A stretch of DNA of 64,000 nt from Lachnospiraceae bacterium (GCA_024685315.1 JAIKVW010000033.1:1-64000); one strand, 5' to 3'. Shown: positions 51,737-62,596, counted from the stretch's first letter. The notes: generated from the letters alone by a model not told the origin. A program made the numbers and translations.

Positions 51737-51792
51737 AACAAATTCCACTGCCTCCGGTCGATTATTTGCTCCGGTCTGCAGTGGAATTTGTT
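51737..51792 (-). terminator. terminator of murC
   Basis: AACAAATTCCACTGC (51737-51751) is the exact complement of 51778-51792 around a 26-nt loop. On the minus strand TTTTGTG follows, right after the murC stop at 51800. Confidence 0.8.
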
Positions 51793-51799
51793 GATAAAT

Positions 51800-53176
51800 T
51801 TATTCAAGCAGGTCTTCGCCTACCAGATAAACGTTTCCGGCTCCCATAGTTATCAACAGGTCGCCGTTGATACAATTTTTTTTCAAAAATTTTTCGATCT
51901 CCTCAAAGCTGTGGAAATGGTATGCTTCCTTCCCCATGGCGAGGAGCCTGTCGAGGATATCCGCGCTCGAGACCTCCCCGGTATCGGCCTCCCTTGCGGC
52001 GTAAATATCCGCGAGCACGACCTTGTCTGCGAGAGCGAGAGACTGCGCGAAATTATCGAGGAAAGCGATAGTGCGGCTGTAGGTGTGCGGCTGGAATACG
52101 CACCAGAGGGTCTTGTGGGGGTAATTGTGGGCAGCGGTGAGGGTCGCCCTGATCTCGGTCGGGTGATGAGCGTAATCGTCGATAACCGTAACGCCAGAGA
52201 ACTCTCCCTTATACTGGAAGCGCCTGTCGGTCCCGGCGAAAGCCTCAAGGCCGTCGATGGCTTTGTCCTCAGGGATGCCCATCTCGTCGGCTGCCGCGAT
52301 AGCCGCAAGCGCGTTGGAGACATTGTGGATACCGGTAACGTTAAGCCTTACCCTTCGGACGGGGACTCCGTGCCTCACCAGCGTAAAGCTTCCGCACGCG
52401 TACTTATTGAACTCTATGTCAGCTGCGCTGTAATCCGCGTTTCCAGAGACGCCGTAGGTCACTACCCTGCAGGGAAGGCCGCCGGTGATCTCCTCGAGAT
52501 CCGGAATGGCTTCATTAATAATAAGGATGCCGTCGGGAGAGGTCTTCTCGGCGAAGATCCTGAATGAGTGGCGGATGTCGCGGAGATTCTTGAAGAAATC
52601 AAGATGGTCCTCTTCGATATTAAGGATCACGGAGATCCTGGGGTTCAGAGCGAGGAATGAATTGGTGTACTCGCAGGCCTCGGTGACAAAGCAGTCCGAA
52701 TGGCCGAGGCGCACATTCCCGCCGATCTCCTCGAGTATCCCGCCCACGCTGATCGTGGGATCCAGGTCGGCTTCCATCATCATCAGGGAGATCATCGAGG
52801 TGGTGGTCGTCTTGCCGTGCGTCCCGGAAACGGCTACCGAATTGCGGTAATTGCACATGATCTGTCCCAGAAGGTCTGCGCGGCCTATCATGGGAAGACC
52901 TGCAGCTTCTGCGGCATCGTACTCGGGATTGCCCGGGTGGATGGCAGAGGTGTACACCACTGCGTCAATGTCATCCGTGATGTTCCCGGCTGACTGCGGG
53001 AAATTTATGACGGCGCCCAGGGACACCAGCCTGTCCGTAAGTTCGGACGGTCTCATGTCGGAGCCGCTCACTGTGAAGCCTTTATCGATAAGTATCTCGG
53101 CGAGCCCGCTCATGCTGATGCCGCCGATCCCTATAAAATGCACATGAATCGGATTATTAAAGTCTATTTTGAACAT
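51800..53176 (-). CDS. murC: UDP-N-acetylmuramate--L-alanine ligase
   Basis: First Mur ligase, adding L-alanine to UDP-MurNAc. The 458-residue protein has the N-terminal FIGIGGISMSGLAEIL, the ATP loop VSGTHGKTTTTSM, the Mur motif with ACEYTNSFLALNP, NIEEDHLDFFKN, and the C-terminal FQPHTYSRT. It is transcribed alone, away from murD and murI at the left edge of the window. Its own terminator is at 51737-51792. Confidence 0.96.
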   Translation of the reverse strand: MFKIDFNNPIHVHFIGIGGISMSGLAEILIDKGFTVSGSDMRPSELTDRLVSLGAVINFPQSAGNITDDIDAVVYTSAIHPGNPEYDAAEAAGLPMIGRADLLGQIMCNYRNSVAVSGTHGKTTTTSMISLMMMEADLDPTISVGGILEEIGGNVRLGHSDCFVTEACEYTNSFLALNPRISVILNIEEDHLDFFKNLRDIRHSFRIFAEKTSPDGILIINEAIPDLEEITGGLPCRVVTYGVSGNADYSAADIEFNKYACGSFTLVRHGVPVRRVRLNVTGIHNVSNALAAIAAADEMGIPEDKAIDGLEAFAGTDRRFQYKGEFSGVTVIDDYAHHPTEIRATLTAAHNYPHKTLWCVFQPHTYSRTIAFLDNFAQSLALADKVVLADIYAAREADTGEVSSADILDRLLAMGKEAYHFHSFEEIEKFLKKNCINGDLLITMGAGNVYLVGEDLLE

Positions 53177-53275
53177 TTATCTGTATTCCTGTCCGGAGAG
53201 TTGCCTGAAATCGTTACTAAACTATTATAACCCTGCAGATAAAAAATGCAAATCTTTCTGCAGGTACAATATCCT

Positions 53276-53304
53276 TTTACGAGCATGTCAATCGGGTGTA
53301 TAAT
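53276..53304 (+). promoter_or_regulatory. promoter of glgC-glgD
   Basis: TTTACG (53276-53281), a 17-nt spacer, then TATAAT (53299-53304), 47 nt before the TTG start of glgC. Confidence 0.6.
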
Positions 53305-53350
53305 AATAGAGACCTAACGAAGCTGCTTTAGATTACAGGAGGACGAAGTT

Positions 53351-54625
53351 TTGGCAAAGAAAGAAATGGTAGCCATGCTGCTTGCCGGCGGGCAGGGGAG
53401 CAGGCTGGGAGTCCTGACGGAGGACACCGCAAAACCCGCAGTATCATTTGGCGGAAAGTACAGGATCATCGATTTCCCGCTGAGCAACTGTATCAATTCC
53501 GGAGTTGACACGGTAGGAGTCCTTACCCAGTACAGGCATCTTCGCCTTAATACACATATCGGTATCGGTATTCCCTGGGACCTTGACCGGAACCACGGAG
53601 GAGTGACCCTTCTGCCGCCTTACGAGACGAATGAGGCTTCGAACTGGTACAGCGGCACGGCGAACGCCATTTACCAGAACCTTGAATTTATTGAAGAATA
53701 CAGCCCGGAGTACGTCCTGATACTCGGAGGCGACCATATTTACAAGATGGATTACCAGGTGATGCTGGACTTCCACAAGAGCCGCGGCGCGGACATTACC
53801 ATCGCCTGCATGCCGGTGCCCTGGGAGGAAGCGAGCCGCTTTGGCGTCGTCATAGCCGACGAGAACGGATCGATCAAGGATTTCGAGGAGAAGCCGGCGC
53901 ATCCTTCGAGCAATCTGGCTTCGATGGGGATCTATATCTTCAGCGCGTCCGTGCTGAAGGAAGCCCTGATAGCCCTGAAGGACCAGCCCGGATGCGATTT
54001 CGGAATGCACGTGATACCTTACATTCACGAGAAGTCCCACAACTGCTACGCCTATGAGTTCAACGGCTATTGGAAGGACGTCGGGACCCTCGGCTCGTAC
54101 TGGCAGGCGAATATGGAGCTGCTGGACGACGTTCCGGAATTCAATCTCTACGAGGAGTTCTGGAAGGTCTACACGAAGAACGACATCATTAGGCCCCAGT
54201 ACCTCGGCCCGCATTCCAGGGTCACGAGGAGCATAGTCGGAGAGGGCGCCGTGATAATGGGCGAGGTCTCCGGGAGCGTGATCGGGGCCGGCGTAGAGAT
54301 CGGCGAGGACGCAAGGGTCACGGATTCGATAATCATGGAGAACAGCGTGATCGGGGCCGGGACCGTTGTCGACAAGGCGATAATCGCTGAGAATACGGTC
54401 GTTGGAGTCGACTGCGTCGTCGGTGAAGGCGAGTACGCGGACAATGTTTACAATCCCAAGGTATACGCCTTTGACCTGGTGACGGTGAGCGAGAATTCCT
54501 CCGTGCCGGACGGCGTACGTATAGGAAGGAACACCGCGATAAGCGGAAAGACTTTACCTGAGGATTACAAGAACGGAAAGCTTGCCGCAGGGCAGGTGAT
54601 CATTAAGGAGGTGGGACCCGCATGA
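53351..54625 (+). CDS. glgC: glucose-1-phosphate adenylyltransferase, catalytic subunit
   Basis: ADP-glucose pyrophosphorylase, the first step of glycogen synthesis. The 424-residue chain has [22 protein letters not shown], the [12 protein letters not shown] catalytic Asp region, [18 protein letters not shown], and a C-terminal beta-helix of hexapeptide repeats from about 290. It starts with TTG behind AGGAGGACG. It overlaps glgD by 4 nt. Confidence 0.96.
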   Translation: MAKKEMVAMLLAGGQGSRLGVLTEDTAKPAVSFGGKYRIIDFPLSNCINSGVDTVGVLTQYRHLRLNTHIGIGIPWDLDRNHGGVTLLPPYETNEASNWYSGTANAIYQNLEFIEEYSPEYVLILGGDHIYKMDYQVMLDFHKSRGADITIACMPVPWEEASRFGVVIADENGSIKDFEEKPAHPSSNLASMGIYIFSASVLKEALIALKDQPGCDFGMHVIPYIHEKSHNCYAYEFNGYWKDVGTLGSYWQANMELLDDVPEFNLYEEFWKVYTKNDIIRPQYLGPHSRVTRSIVGEGAVIMGEVSGSVIGAGVEIGEDARVTDSIIMENSVIGAGTVVDKAIIAENTVVGVDCVVGEGEYADNVYNPKVYAFDLVTVSENSSVPDGVRIGRNTAISGKTLPEDYKNGKLAAGQVIIKEVGPA

Positions 54626-55746
54626 AAGCAGTAGGTATCATTCTTGCAGGAGGTTCCAGCAGCAGGATGGGAGCCCTCGCCGATAAGAGGGCGGTAGCTG
54701 CGATGCCGGTCGCAGGGTCGTTCAGATGCATCGATTTTGCCCTCAGCAGCCTGTCCAATTCGCACTGCCAGAGAGTGGCGGTATGCACGCAGTTCAACGC
54801 GAGATCCCTTAACCAGCACCTGAATTCCTCAAAATGGTGGGATTTCGGCCGCAAGCAGGGAGGACTTTACCTGCTGACCCCTACGGTCACCGCGGACAAT
54901 GATTCCTGGTACAGGGGGACCGCAGACTCCATGTACCAGAATATAGGCTTCCTCAGGGAGTGCCACGAGCCTTACGTCATCATTTCCTCTGGGGACTGTG
55001 TATACAAGACGGATTTTAACCGCATCCTCGACTACCATATCGCAAAAAGCGCGGACATAACCATAGCGGTCACCACCCTCAGCCCTTCCCAGGAAGACGC
55101 TACCAGGTTCGGGGTTGTCACAAGAGACGAGGACGGCAGGGTAACGGATTTCGAGGAGAAGCCCGAGAAGACCGACAAGACCCTAATAAACGCCGGGATC
55201 TACATCATCCGCCGCCGCGTACTGATAGAGATGCTCGACCGCGCGAACCGCGAGAAGACCTACGATTTCGTGCGCGGCATCCTCATGAAGTACAAGGATG
55301 AGAAGAAGATCTACGCCTATGACCTTCCCGGATACTGGAACAATATAGCGACCGTGGATTCCTATTACAGGACCAATATGGACTTCCTGAAAAAGGATGT
55401 CGCGCAGTATTTCTTCAGCGGCTACAATGAGATCTACACCAAGGCCGAGGACGAGCCGCCCGCAAAGTACAATCCGGACGCCTCCGTCAGCAACTCCCTC
55501 ATCGCGAGCGGCTGCATAATCAGCGGAACGGTCGAGAACAGCATACTTTCCAGAAAGGTCTATGTGAGCCGCGGCTGCGTCATCAGGAACAGTGTGATAC
55601 TTAATGATGTATACATAGGAGAGAACACCGTCATCGAGAACTGCATTGTCGAAAGCCGCGGAACTCTCCGCCCGAACAAACGCTATGCAGGGTCTCCCGG
55701 ACATGCCCGCGTGGTGGTCGAAGATAACGAGAGATATCTTATCTAA
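54622..55746 (+). CDS. glgD: GlgD, probable regulatory subunit of ADP-glucose pyrophosphorylase
   Basis: A 374-residue homologue of GlgC. The N-terminal [22 protein letters not shown] lacks the substrate-binding KPA of the catalytic subunit (TAKPAV in GlgC), and the GDCVYKTD differs from GGDHIYKMD, matching the known catalytically inactive GlgD. It is expected to modulate GlgC in a mixed tetramer. A C-terminal beta-helix is present. It is translationally coupled to glgC. A short AT-rich hairpin-like sequence follows. Confidence 0.93.
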   Translation: MKAVGIILAGGSSSRMGALADKRAVAAMPVAGSFRCIDFALSSLSNSHCQRVAVCTQFNARSLNQHLNSSKWWDFGRKQGGLYLLTPTVTADNDSWYRGTADSMYQNIGFLRECHEPYVIISSGDCVYKTDFNRILDYHIAKSADITIAVTTLSPSQEDATRFGVVTRDEDGRVTDFEEKPEKTDKTLINAGIYIIRRRVLIEMLDRANREKTYDFVRGILMKYKDEKKIYAYDLPGYWNNIATVDSYYRTNMDFLKKDVAQYFFSGYNEIYTKAEDEPPAKYNPDASVSNSLIASGCIISGTVENSILSRKVYVSRGCVIRNSVILNDVYIGENTVIENCIVESRGTLRPNKRYAGSPGHARVVVEDNERYLI

Positions 55747-55794
55747 AAAAAGCCTTTTTGCTTATTTTTTCAGCATAAATCCGCGTTTCCGAGT

Positions 55795-55823
55795 TTGATT
55801 ATTTCGTTAAGAGATGATAGAAT
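55795..55823 (+). promoter_or_regulatory. promoter of spoVG
   Basis: TTGATT (55795-55800), a 17-nt spacer, then TAGAAT (55818-55823), about 100 nt before spoVG. A sigma-H promoter controls spoVG in B. subtilis, but no clear sigma-H boxes were seen here. Confidence 0.5.
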
Positions 55824-55921
55824 GGGGGCGTAGTAGTCTGCCGTATGTTTCCCGGAGGCGGGCAGGCTCCCCGGGATGATCTGCGCGGGCTTTCATACAA
55901 TAAGAGCAAGGAGGAAATGAA

Positions 55922-56209
55922 ATGCAGATCACAGATGTTAGGGTACGAAAGATATCGAAAGAAGGGAAACTGAAAGCGGTAGCTTCGATTACACTTGATG
56001 ATGTATTTGTAGTTCATGATATCAAAGTTATTGAGGGAGAAAAAGGGCTTTTCATCGCAATGCCCAGCCGTAAAACAACAGACGGTGAATACCGTGACAT
56101 AGCTCATCCGATCACATCGGAGACGAGGGAGCAGCTTCAGGACCTGATCGTAAAGCAGTATCAGGAAGAGCTGCTAAAGGAGGACGGAGCAGAAGAATCC
56201 GGGTTTTAA
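55922..56209 (+). CDS. spoVG: septation regulator SpoVG
   Basis: A 95-residue RNA/DNA-binding regulator of septation and development. It has [43 protein letters not shown] and [14 protein letters not shown], which cover almost the full family profile. AAGGAGG stands 8 nt before the ATG. Strong conservation of SpoVG does not by itself prove sporulation in this organism. It has its own promoter and terminator. Confidence 0.96.
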   Translation: MQITDVRVRKISKEGKLKAVASITLDDVFVVHDIKVIEGEKGLFIAMPSRKTTDGEYRDIAHPITSETREQLQDLIVKQYQEELLKEDGAEESGF

Positions 56210-56232
56210 CGGCAGTCTTTTAAGTATTTTAA

Positions 56233-56265
56233 AGGGCGTATGCGAATAGCATACGCCTTATATTT
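56233..56265 (+). terminator. terminator of spoVG
   Basis: GGCGTATGC (56235-56243) pairs with GCATACGCC (56249-56257), followed by TATATTTTT. Confidence 0.8.
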
Positions 56266-56310
56266 TTCCGGAACTCTTATTTGTAAAGGCATCACAGGAG
56301 GATCTTATAA

Positions 56311-56901
56311 ATGTACATGATCGCCGGGCTCGGAAATCCCGGGAGAAAATATGAAAAAACGCGGCATAATACCGGGTTCGAAGCCCTTGACAGGATCGCT
56401 TCCCATGCAGGCGCGGCCATAAATATGCATAAGTTCGAGGCTGATTACGGGACGGCCGTGATCGGGGGGCAGAAGGTCCTGCTCGTTAAGCCGCAGACCT
56501 ACATGAATAACAGCGGTATCGCGATAGGAGGCCTTGCTGGTTTTTACAAGATCGAGCCGGAAAATATCATAATAATATGTGACGACATCAACCTTCCTGC
56601 GGGGCAGCTGCGCATTCGCCCCAGAGGCAGCGCGGGAGGACACAACGGGCTTAAATCCATCATTTCCCATCTCGGATCCGAGGAGTTTCCGCGCATACGC
56701 ATCGGGATCGGGCAGAAGCCCGAGGGCTGGGATCTGGCGGATTACGTTCTCGCGAAGAGGCCGCAGGAGGAGCAGGCGCTTATGGACGCGGCTTACGGGG
56801 AGACGCTCGAGGCGGCTCACCTTATCGTTTCCGGCGAGACCGTGAAGGCCATGAACACTTTTAATGTAAAGAAAAAACCTGACAGTGAAGGTGAGGCATA
56901 A
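56311..56901 (+). CDS. pth: peptidyl-tRNA hydrolase
   Basis: Enzyme of 196 residues that frees peptidyl-tRNA dropped from ribosomes. Visible marks are MIAGLGNPGRKYEKTRHNTGFE with the catalytic His, KPQTYMNNSG, ICDDINLPAG, RGSAGGHNGLKSI. The start follows CACAGGAGG. The stop overlaps the mfd start by one base, the conserved pth-mfd pair. Confidence 0.96.
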   Translation: MYMIAGLGNPGRKYEKTRHNTGFEALDRIASHAGAAINMHKFEADYGTAVIGGQKVLLVKPQTYMNNSGIAIGGLAGFYKIEPENIIIICDDINLPAGQLRIRPRGSAGGHNGLKSIISHLGSEEFPRIRIGIGQKPEGWDLADYVLAKRPQEEQALMDAAYGETLEAAHLIVSGETVKAMNTFNVKKKPDSEGEA

Positions 56902-59900
56902 TGGATATTTTTACTAAACCGCTGCAGGACCTGGCGGAGTACGGCGAAATAATCTCCGATATTCGGGAGGGACGTACACCGGCAGGTATTTCGGGCTGCC
57001 TTGATTCGCAGAAATGCCACATGATCTGCGGGATCGGGGAGGGCTTTCGGGCGAAGCTTATCGTGACCGGGTCCGAAGAGCGGGCGAGGAAAATATATGA
57101 AGACTACAGGGTCTTCGACAGGGATGTGTTCTACTATCCCGCGAAGGACCTTATATTTTATACAGCTGACATCCACGGGGACCTGACGGTGAGGCGCAGG
57201 ATGCAGTGCATCGGGCGTCTTCTGACTGGGGAAAGGGTCACTGTGGTCTGCCCGGTCTCGGCGCTGTACGACGCGGTGCTTCTGCCGGAGACCATAAGCA
57301 AATACATTTTCCGCATCGAGACCGGCGGCGCGCTGGACACGGATGAGCTTTCAAAGAAGCTCGTCAGCATGGGCTTTTCACGCACGGAGCAGGTCTCGTC
57401 GCGCGGGGAATTCGCGGTACGCGGAGGGATCATCGATATTTACAACCTTACCGACGAGCTGCCCTACAGGATAGAGCTCTGGGACGACATCGTGGATTCG
57501 GTAAGGGTATATGATCCCGACAGCCAGAGATCCCTGGAGAACCGCGAGGGGATGACGGTCTTCCCGGCAGCAGAGCATATTCTTGACGAGGAAACGCTGG
57601 AGCGGGGCCTCATGAAGATCAGAAAGGCCGCGGAAAAAGAGGCCGCCGCGCTGCGGAAGGCAAAGAACGGCGAGGCCGCAGAGAGGCTCCTTGACAGCAC
57701 GCAGAAGTTCTCGGAAGACCTCCGCATCATGGGAAACAGCGTAAACTTCGACAGCTACGTGAGCTTTTTCTACGAAAAGACCGGCTCGCTCCTGGACTAT
57801 TTCCGCGGCGGGGACGCCCTGGTCTTCGTGGAAGAGCCCGCGAGGACGGAGGAGGAGGGCCGGAAGGCAGAGGACGAGTACAAGGCCGGTATGGAAGCCC
57901 GGCTTTCAAAAGGCTACGTCCTCAAAGGGCAGCTGGACAGCGTTAGGAGCCTTGATTCGGTGCTGAGGGAAATATCCGGCATGAGGACGGTGCTCGTAAG
58001 CACCTTCCTTTACAGTCTCCCGGACCTTCAGGCGCAGAACGTGCACGAGCTGAACGTGCAGGGAATGCACACCTACAGCGGAAATTTCAGTATGCTGCTG
58101 GAGGACGTGCGGAAATGGAAGGAAGAGCGCTACCGCGTGCTCATTGTTTCCGGATCCCGCACCAGGGGCAGGAGGCTTGCCGAGAATTTAAGAGGGAACG
58201 CCATCTCTGCCGCGTATACCGACGAGAGGGACAGGGAGATCCGTCCCGGGGAAGTCGTCATTACCGAAGGCGGGCTTCACAGCGGCATGGTCTACCCCTC
58301 CATCCGCTTCGCGATCATCACCGACACGGATATTTTCGGGGAAAAGAAGCAGAAGCGCAGGAGGAAGAGGCACGAGGTCTCCGGGGAGCAGGCCGGCGGA
58401 ATGGCCAGGCTTTCGGTCGGAGATTATGTGGTGCATGAAAAGCACGGCATCGGCATCTATACCGGGACCGAGAAGGTCGAATCCGAAGGGAGCAGCCGTG
58501 ATTATCTCAAAATTGAATACAGCGGCGGCGGAAAGCTTTTCGTGCCGGTATCCCAGCTGGATTCCGTGCAGAAATTCGCGGAGGCAGGGACTGCCGGGGT
58601 GAAGGTAAGTACCCTCGGGGCGAAGGAGTGGACCCGGACCCGTCAGAAAGCCGAGAAAGCCGTCAAGGACATGGCGGCGGAGCTGATCAGGCTTTACGCG
58701 GTGAGGGAGCGGAGCCAGGGTTTCGTATGCGGGCCCGACACTGTCTGGCAGACGGAATTCGAGGAAATGTTCCCCTTCGAGGAGACCCAGGACCAGCTTG
58801 ACGCGATAGAAGACGTCAAGCACGACATGGAGAGCCCCCGGATCATGGACAGGCTTATCTGCGGGGACGTGGGCTTCGGCAAGACCGAGGTCGCGATCCG
58901 CGCGGCCTTCAAGATAGTGCAGGAAGGAAAGCAGTGCGCGGTGCTGGTCCCCACGACCATACTCGCGCAGCAGCATTTCAATACCTTTACCGAGCGGATG
59001 AAGAACTTCCCGGTAAATATTGCCCTGCTTTCCAGGTTCAGGACCGCGGCCCAGAACCGCGAGACCATCGCGATGCTGAAGGCGGGCCGCATAGACATTG
59101 TTATAGGGACGCACAGGCTGCTCTCCAAGGACGTTTCCTTTAAGGACCTGGGGCTCCTGGTGATCGATGAGGAGCAGCGCTTCGGGGTCGCCCACAAGGA
59201 GAAAATAAAGCAGCTCCGCCAGACCGTGGACGTGATCACCCTGACCGCTACGCCGATCCCCAGGACCATGCATATGAGCCTTATAGGGATACGCGACATG
59301 AGCCTTCTCCGGGAAGCGCCGATGAACAGGCTGCCGATACAGACCTATATCATGGAATATGACGACGAAATGGTGGCCGAGGCGATTCGGCGCGAGCTCG
59401 ACCGCGGGGGACAGGTGTATTATGTATACAATCGCGTGGCAACGATAGCGGAAATGACCCTGCACCTCATGGAGATCGTTCCCGAGGCCAGGATAGAATT
59501 TGCCCACGGGCAGATGGATGAACGCTCGCTTGAGAAGGTGATGTACAGATTCATCAATCATGAGATCGACGTGCTGGTCTCGACCACCATCATCGAGACC
59601 GGGATGGACATCCCGAACGTCAACACCATGATCATACACGCGGCGGACCAGATGGGGCTCTCGCAGCTCTACCAGCTCCGGGGCCGCGTGGGAAGGTCGG
59701 ACCGCACAGCTTACGCCTTCCTCCTCTACAAGAGGGACAAGGTCCTCCGGGAGACCGCCGAGAAGAGGCTGGCGGCGATACGTGAATTCACCGATCTCGG
59801 CTCGGGCTACAGGATAGCCATGCGCGACCTTGAGATCCGCGGCGCGGGAAGCCTGCTCGGCGGAGAGCAGAGCGGGCACATCGAGGCGATAGGATACGAC

Positions 59901-60428
59901 CTTTACTGCAAGCTGCTCTCACAGGCTATAACGGAAGAGAAAGGCGAGAAGCCGGGGCCTTCCTACGAGACCTCCGTCGACATACACATCGACGCCTACA
60001 TCCCCGACAGCTATATTGCCAATGAACTTCGCAAGCTGGAGATGTACAAGCGCATTTCGCTGATCACCTCCGAGGAAGATTACAGCAGCCTCCTGGACGA
60101 GATGACGGACAGGTACGGGGATCCCCCGAAGGCCGCCGCAAACCTTCTGATGATCGCGAGGATAAAGGCCCTCGCCCACGAAGTGTTCGTGACCAGGGTC
60201 ACCTACAGCGGGCGCAGGAGCACCTTCAATATGTACGAGAAGTCCGAGGTGAACGTGAGCGTGATCCCCGACCTTCTGGTAAAATACTCCGGGAAGCTGA
60301 GATTTTCCTCCACATCCAGGGTGCCTTTCTTCGTGCTGAGCCACTCCGGGCCTGGGGACGTGCTCGAGGAGGAGTACCGCTTCATCTGTGACATGCACAG
60401 CATGTTGCTTTCCGGGGGTCTTGAATAG
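56901..60428 (+). CDS. mfd: transcription-repair coupling factor
   Basis: Mfd of 1175 residues, which removes stalled RNA polymerase and recruits UvrA. It has the N-terminal UvrB-like domain, the RNA-polymerase-interacting CarD-like domain (ARLSVGDYVVHEKHGIGIY), and a RecG-like SF2 motor with Walker A GDVGFGKT at 655-662 and DEEQ at 756-759. The TRCF C-terminal domain ends the chain (SYETSVDIHIDAYIPDSYI). It overlaps pth by 1 nt, and the intergenic order is conserved across Firmicutes. Confidence 0.96.
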   Translation: MDIFTKPLQDLAEYGEIISDIREGRTPAGISGCLDSQKCHMICGIGEGFRAKLIVTGSEERARKIYEDYRVFDRDVFYYPAKDLIFYTADIHGDLTVRRRMQCIGRLLTGERVTVVCPVSALYDAVLLPETISKYIFRIETGGALDTDELSKKLVSMGFSRTEQVSSRGEFAVRGGIIDIYNLTDELPYRIELWDDIVDSVRVYDPDSQRSLENREGMTVFPAAEHILDEETLERGLMKIRKAAEKEAAALRKAKNGEAAERLLDSTQKFSEDLRIMGNSVNFDSYVSFFYEKTGSLLDYFRGGDALVFVEEPARTEEEGRKAEDEYKAGMEARLSKGYVLKGQLDSVRSLDSVLREISGMRTVLVSTFLYSLPDLQAQNVHELNVQGMHTYSGNFSMLLEDVRKWKEERYRVLIVSGSRTRGRRLAENLRGNAISAAYTDERDREIRPGEVVITEGGLHSGMVYPSIRFAIITDTDIFGEKKQKRRRKRHEVSGEQAGGMARLSVGDYVVHEKHGIGIYTGTEKVESEGSSRDYLKIEYSGGGKLFVPVSQLDSVQKFAEAGTAGVKVSTLGAKEWTRTRQKAEKAVKDMAAELIRLYAVRERSQGFVCGPDTVWQTEFEEMFPFEETQDQLDAIEDVKHDMESPRIMDRLICGDVGFGKTEVAIRAAFKIVQEGKQCAVLVPTTILAQQHFNTFTERMKNFPVNIALLSRFRTAAQNRETIAMLKAGRIDIVIGTHRLLSKDVSFKDLGLLVIDEEQRFGVAHKEKIKQLRQTVDVITLTATPIPRTMHMSLIGIRDMSLLREAPMNRLPIQTYIMEYDDEMVAEAIRRELDRGGQVYYVYNRVATIAEMTLHLMEIVPEARIEFAHGQMDERSLEKVMYRFINHEIDVLVSTTIIETGMDIPNVNTMIIHAADQMGLSQLYQLRGRVGRSDRTAYAFLLYKRDKVLRETAEKRLAAIREFTDLGSGYRIAMRDLEIRGAGSLLGGEQSGHIEAIGYDLYCKLLSQAITEEKGEKPGPSYETSVDIHIDAYIPDSYIANELRKLEMYKRISLITSEEDYSSLLDEMTDRYGDPPKAAANLLMIARIKALAHEVFVTRVTYSGRRSTFNMYEKSEVNVSVIPDLLVKYSGKLRFSSTSRVPFFVLSHSGPGDVLEEEYRFICDMHSMLLSGGLE

Positions 60429-60486
60429 ATTACGGTTTTATTGTAAAATATGTAGGATTATTATTTTCTGACAAGGAGGAAGTTCA

Positions 60487-62568
60487 ATGCCGGCAAAAGG
60501 TAAAGACGATTTCTGGGACGACACAGTTACGAACGGCGTGAACCCTGCCGAAGACGGCGGAGAATACAAGGAACCCTGGTCTGCGATCAAGAGCCTTCCG
60601 TTCAAGATCATAATGCGGATCCTGCTTATGATCGCATGCCTTGCGGCGCTGGTCTGCGGATATATTATTTACAATTATGTCCAGGACAGGAGCGTGACCG
60701 GGAGCCTTAGCAATGATTTCTATAAGAGCAGGGAATTTACGAATGAGTTCAATGAGAGCGTTGGGAACGTCCTCTCGCTCCTGCAGACCATTGAGACCGA
60801 TCCGACCCTTCTTGACGAGGGAAATGAGGAGATGCTCAAGAACCAGCTTGAGAATTACAAGCTGAACAGCACCAATTTCTCCTTCTACATTCAGAACGCG
60901 GATCTCTCACTTGTTACTTCGAGCGGGAACGACGCAAAGGACCGTATTGAATCGAGCGGCCACTACTGCAAGATCACCACGGCGGAGATCAACACGGACA
61001 GCGAGCCGGTCACGACCCTTCCTTCCAAAGCCCTTGACAAGGACGAGTGGAGCAAGGCCCTCGGCGCGCTGAATGGAGACTACGTTATCTATACCGCGGT
61101 GGACAATGAGCTCACTTACCAGGATTCTTTCTACACCGCTTACCAGAAGTTCAACCAGCAGCAGGAGTACTTCGGTTACGCCAGGATAGTGGGCATAGTG
61201 GCGCTGGTGCTCTTCATCATCTGCCTCATCTTCTGCGTGCTTTCGACAGGAATGAAGCGCGGATACGAGGGCGTGCAGCTGAACTGGTTCGACTATATCC
61301 CTACGGAGATCGCGCTTGCGATCATGGGGGCGGTCGGCTACGGGCTGTTCTATCTGCTGAAGCGCTTCAACGGCATGGAAGGCGACATGTACAGGTATAT
61401 CACCTACGGAATGATAGTGGTGATATATGCCTGGGCTGCCCAGTCCTACTTCAGTATTGTAAGAAGGCTTAAATCCGGCAGGTTCTTCCGCAAGTCCATC
61501 ATCGGAATGATCATCGGCGGCATCATCCGCGGGATCGGATCCCTTCCGAAGGCGCTCTGCATTATACTGTCGGTCATTATTATCGCGGCCATTAACGCGG
61601 GCTGGATCTACCTGCTGCTTAACCGCACAGGCTACGAATTCCGCGGGATTCCTATCGAGTACATTATCGCGGCAGCGGTAGTAATAGCCGAGCTTATTAC
61701 AATAATCATACATAACCACGACAAGGCTCTCCGCAGAGAAGCCGCTGAAGCAGAGGCTGCGCAGGCCATCACCGGTGAAGGCAGCAAGGCTATCGAGGCG
61801 CAGGAAGGCGCCGCAGTCCAGGCTGAGGCCGCAGAGGCAGCGGAGACCCAGGAAGGAAGTCCCGAAGAGAAGGCCGACTGGGAGACCGTGGACCTGGGAC
61901 AGTCGATCGCAGAGGCTGAAAGGCAGCGCGACGAGAAGAACGGCGCCCTGGATCTTGAAGCCGGGACCCGCAAGCCTCAGGAGACGCTGGTGCTCTCTGA
62001 AGAGGATATTCAGAAGGCGATCCAGAGCTCTGGAGAGGAAGGAAGCGGCGAGTGGAATTACGGTCCGGGCTCAGGTGAGTTCGAAGATACCGGCGAGATC
62101 GTTATGGGTGCGGCCGGAGCCGAACAGGCAGGTCCGGAGGCATTTGACCTTGTCCAGATGATCAAGGACGTCAGGAAGGGCTACAAGCCGAACCTTAAGA
62201 ACATGGAAGTTGTTGCTTCCGTCAGGGCTCCCGGGAAGCCGGTCATGGTCGAGGCTAACCGCGCCGATATCGAAGATGCGGTCGGAGATATTTTCTCCGA
62301 GATGCTGAGGATATCCGCCGGAAGAGTCAAGAACACCATAGAGGTCTGCGTATCCGGAGGCAAGGCGGTCTGCCTTACAAAGATCAACGTAGACGAGCTG
62401 ATGCTTGACGACGCAAAAGATGCCGAGACCGACGGATCCTTCGACAGCACGAAGAACACCATCGAGAAGAACGGCGGAAGGTTCATCGTCAATTACGCGG
62501 ACAAGGTGCTTAAGACAGGTTTCCTTGTAAACTGCGCAAAGGAAGAAGAAAGCAGCACGGCTGAATAA
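60487..62568 (+). CDS. multi-pass membrane protein with a degenerate histidine-kinase-like C-terminus
   Basis: A 693-residue protein. One transmembrane helix at about 38-62 precedes an extracytoplasmic domain (~63-235), then five to six more helices to about 415 (IGMIIGGIIRGIGSLPKALC in a loop). A long Ala/Glu-rich region (~420-540) leads to a C-terminal domain with ADIEDAVGDIFSEMLRIS and later TIEVCVSGGKAVC, which resembles the N-box and strands of a histidine-kinase ATPase. No phospho-acceptor His or G-boxes are seen. The architecture suggests a degenerate sensor kinase. GACAAGGAGG precedes the ATG. Confidence 0.65.
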   Translation: MPAKGKDDFWDDTVTNGVNPAEDGGEYKEPWSAIKSLPFKIIMRILLMIACLAALVCGYIIYNYVQDRSVTGSLSNDFYKSREFTNEFNESVGNVLSLLQTIETDPTLLDEGNEEMLKNQLENYKLNSTNFSFYIQNADLSLVTSSGNDAKDRIESSGHYCKITTAEINTDSEPVTTLPSKALDKDEWSKALGALNGDYVIYTAVDNELTYQDSFYTAYQKFNQQQEYFGYARIVGIVALVLFIICLIFCVLSTGMKRGYEGVQLNWFDYIPTEIALAIMGAVGYGLFYLLKRFNGMEGDMYRYITYGMIVVIYAWAAQSYFSIVRRLKSGRFFRKSIIGMIIGGIIRGIGSLPKALCIILSVIIIAAINAGWIYLLLNRTGYEFRGIPIEYIIAAAVVIAELITIIIHNHDKALRREAAEAEAAQAITGEGSKAIEAQEGAAVQAEAAEAAETQEGSPEEKADWETVDLGQSIAEAERQRDEKNGALDLEAGTRKPQETLVLSEEDIQKAIQSSGEEGSGEWNYGPGSGEFEDTGEIVMGAAGAEQAGPEAFDLVQMIKDVRKGYKPNLKNMEVVASVRAPGKPVMVEANRADIEDAVGDIFSEMLRISAGRVKNTIEVCVSGGKAVCLTKINVDELMLDDAKDAETDGSFDSTKNTIEKNGGRFIVNYADKVLKTGFLVNCAKEEESSTAE

Positions 62569-62596
62569 ATATCCGGCTGAATAAAAAACATTTTTA

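Noticed and set aside
58188-59879. Long minus-strand frame inside mfd
   Set aside because: It is a shadow of mfd in a GC-rich region, and no motif supports it.
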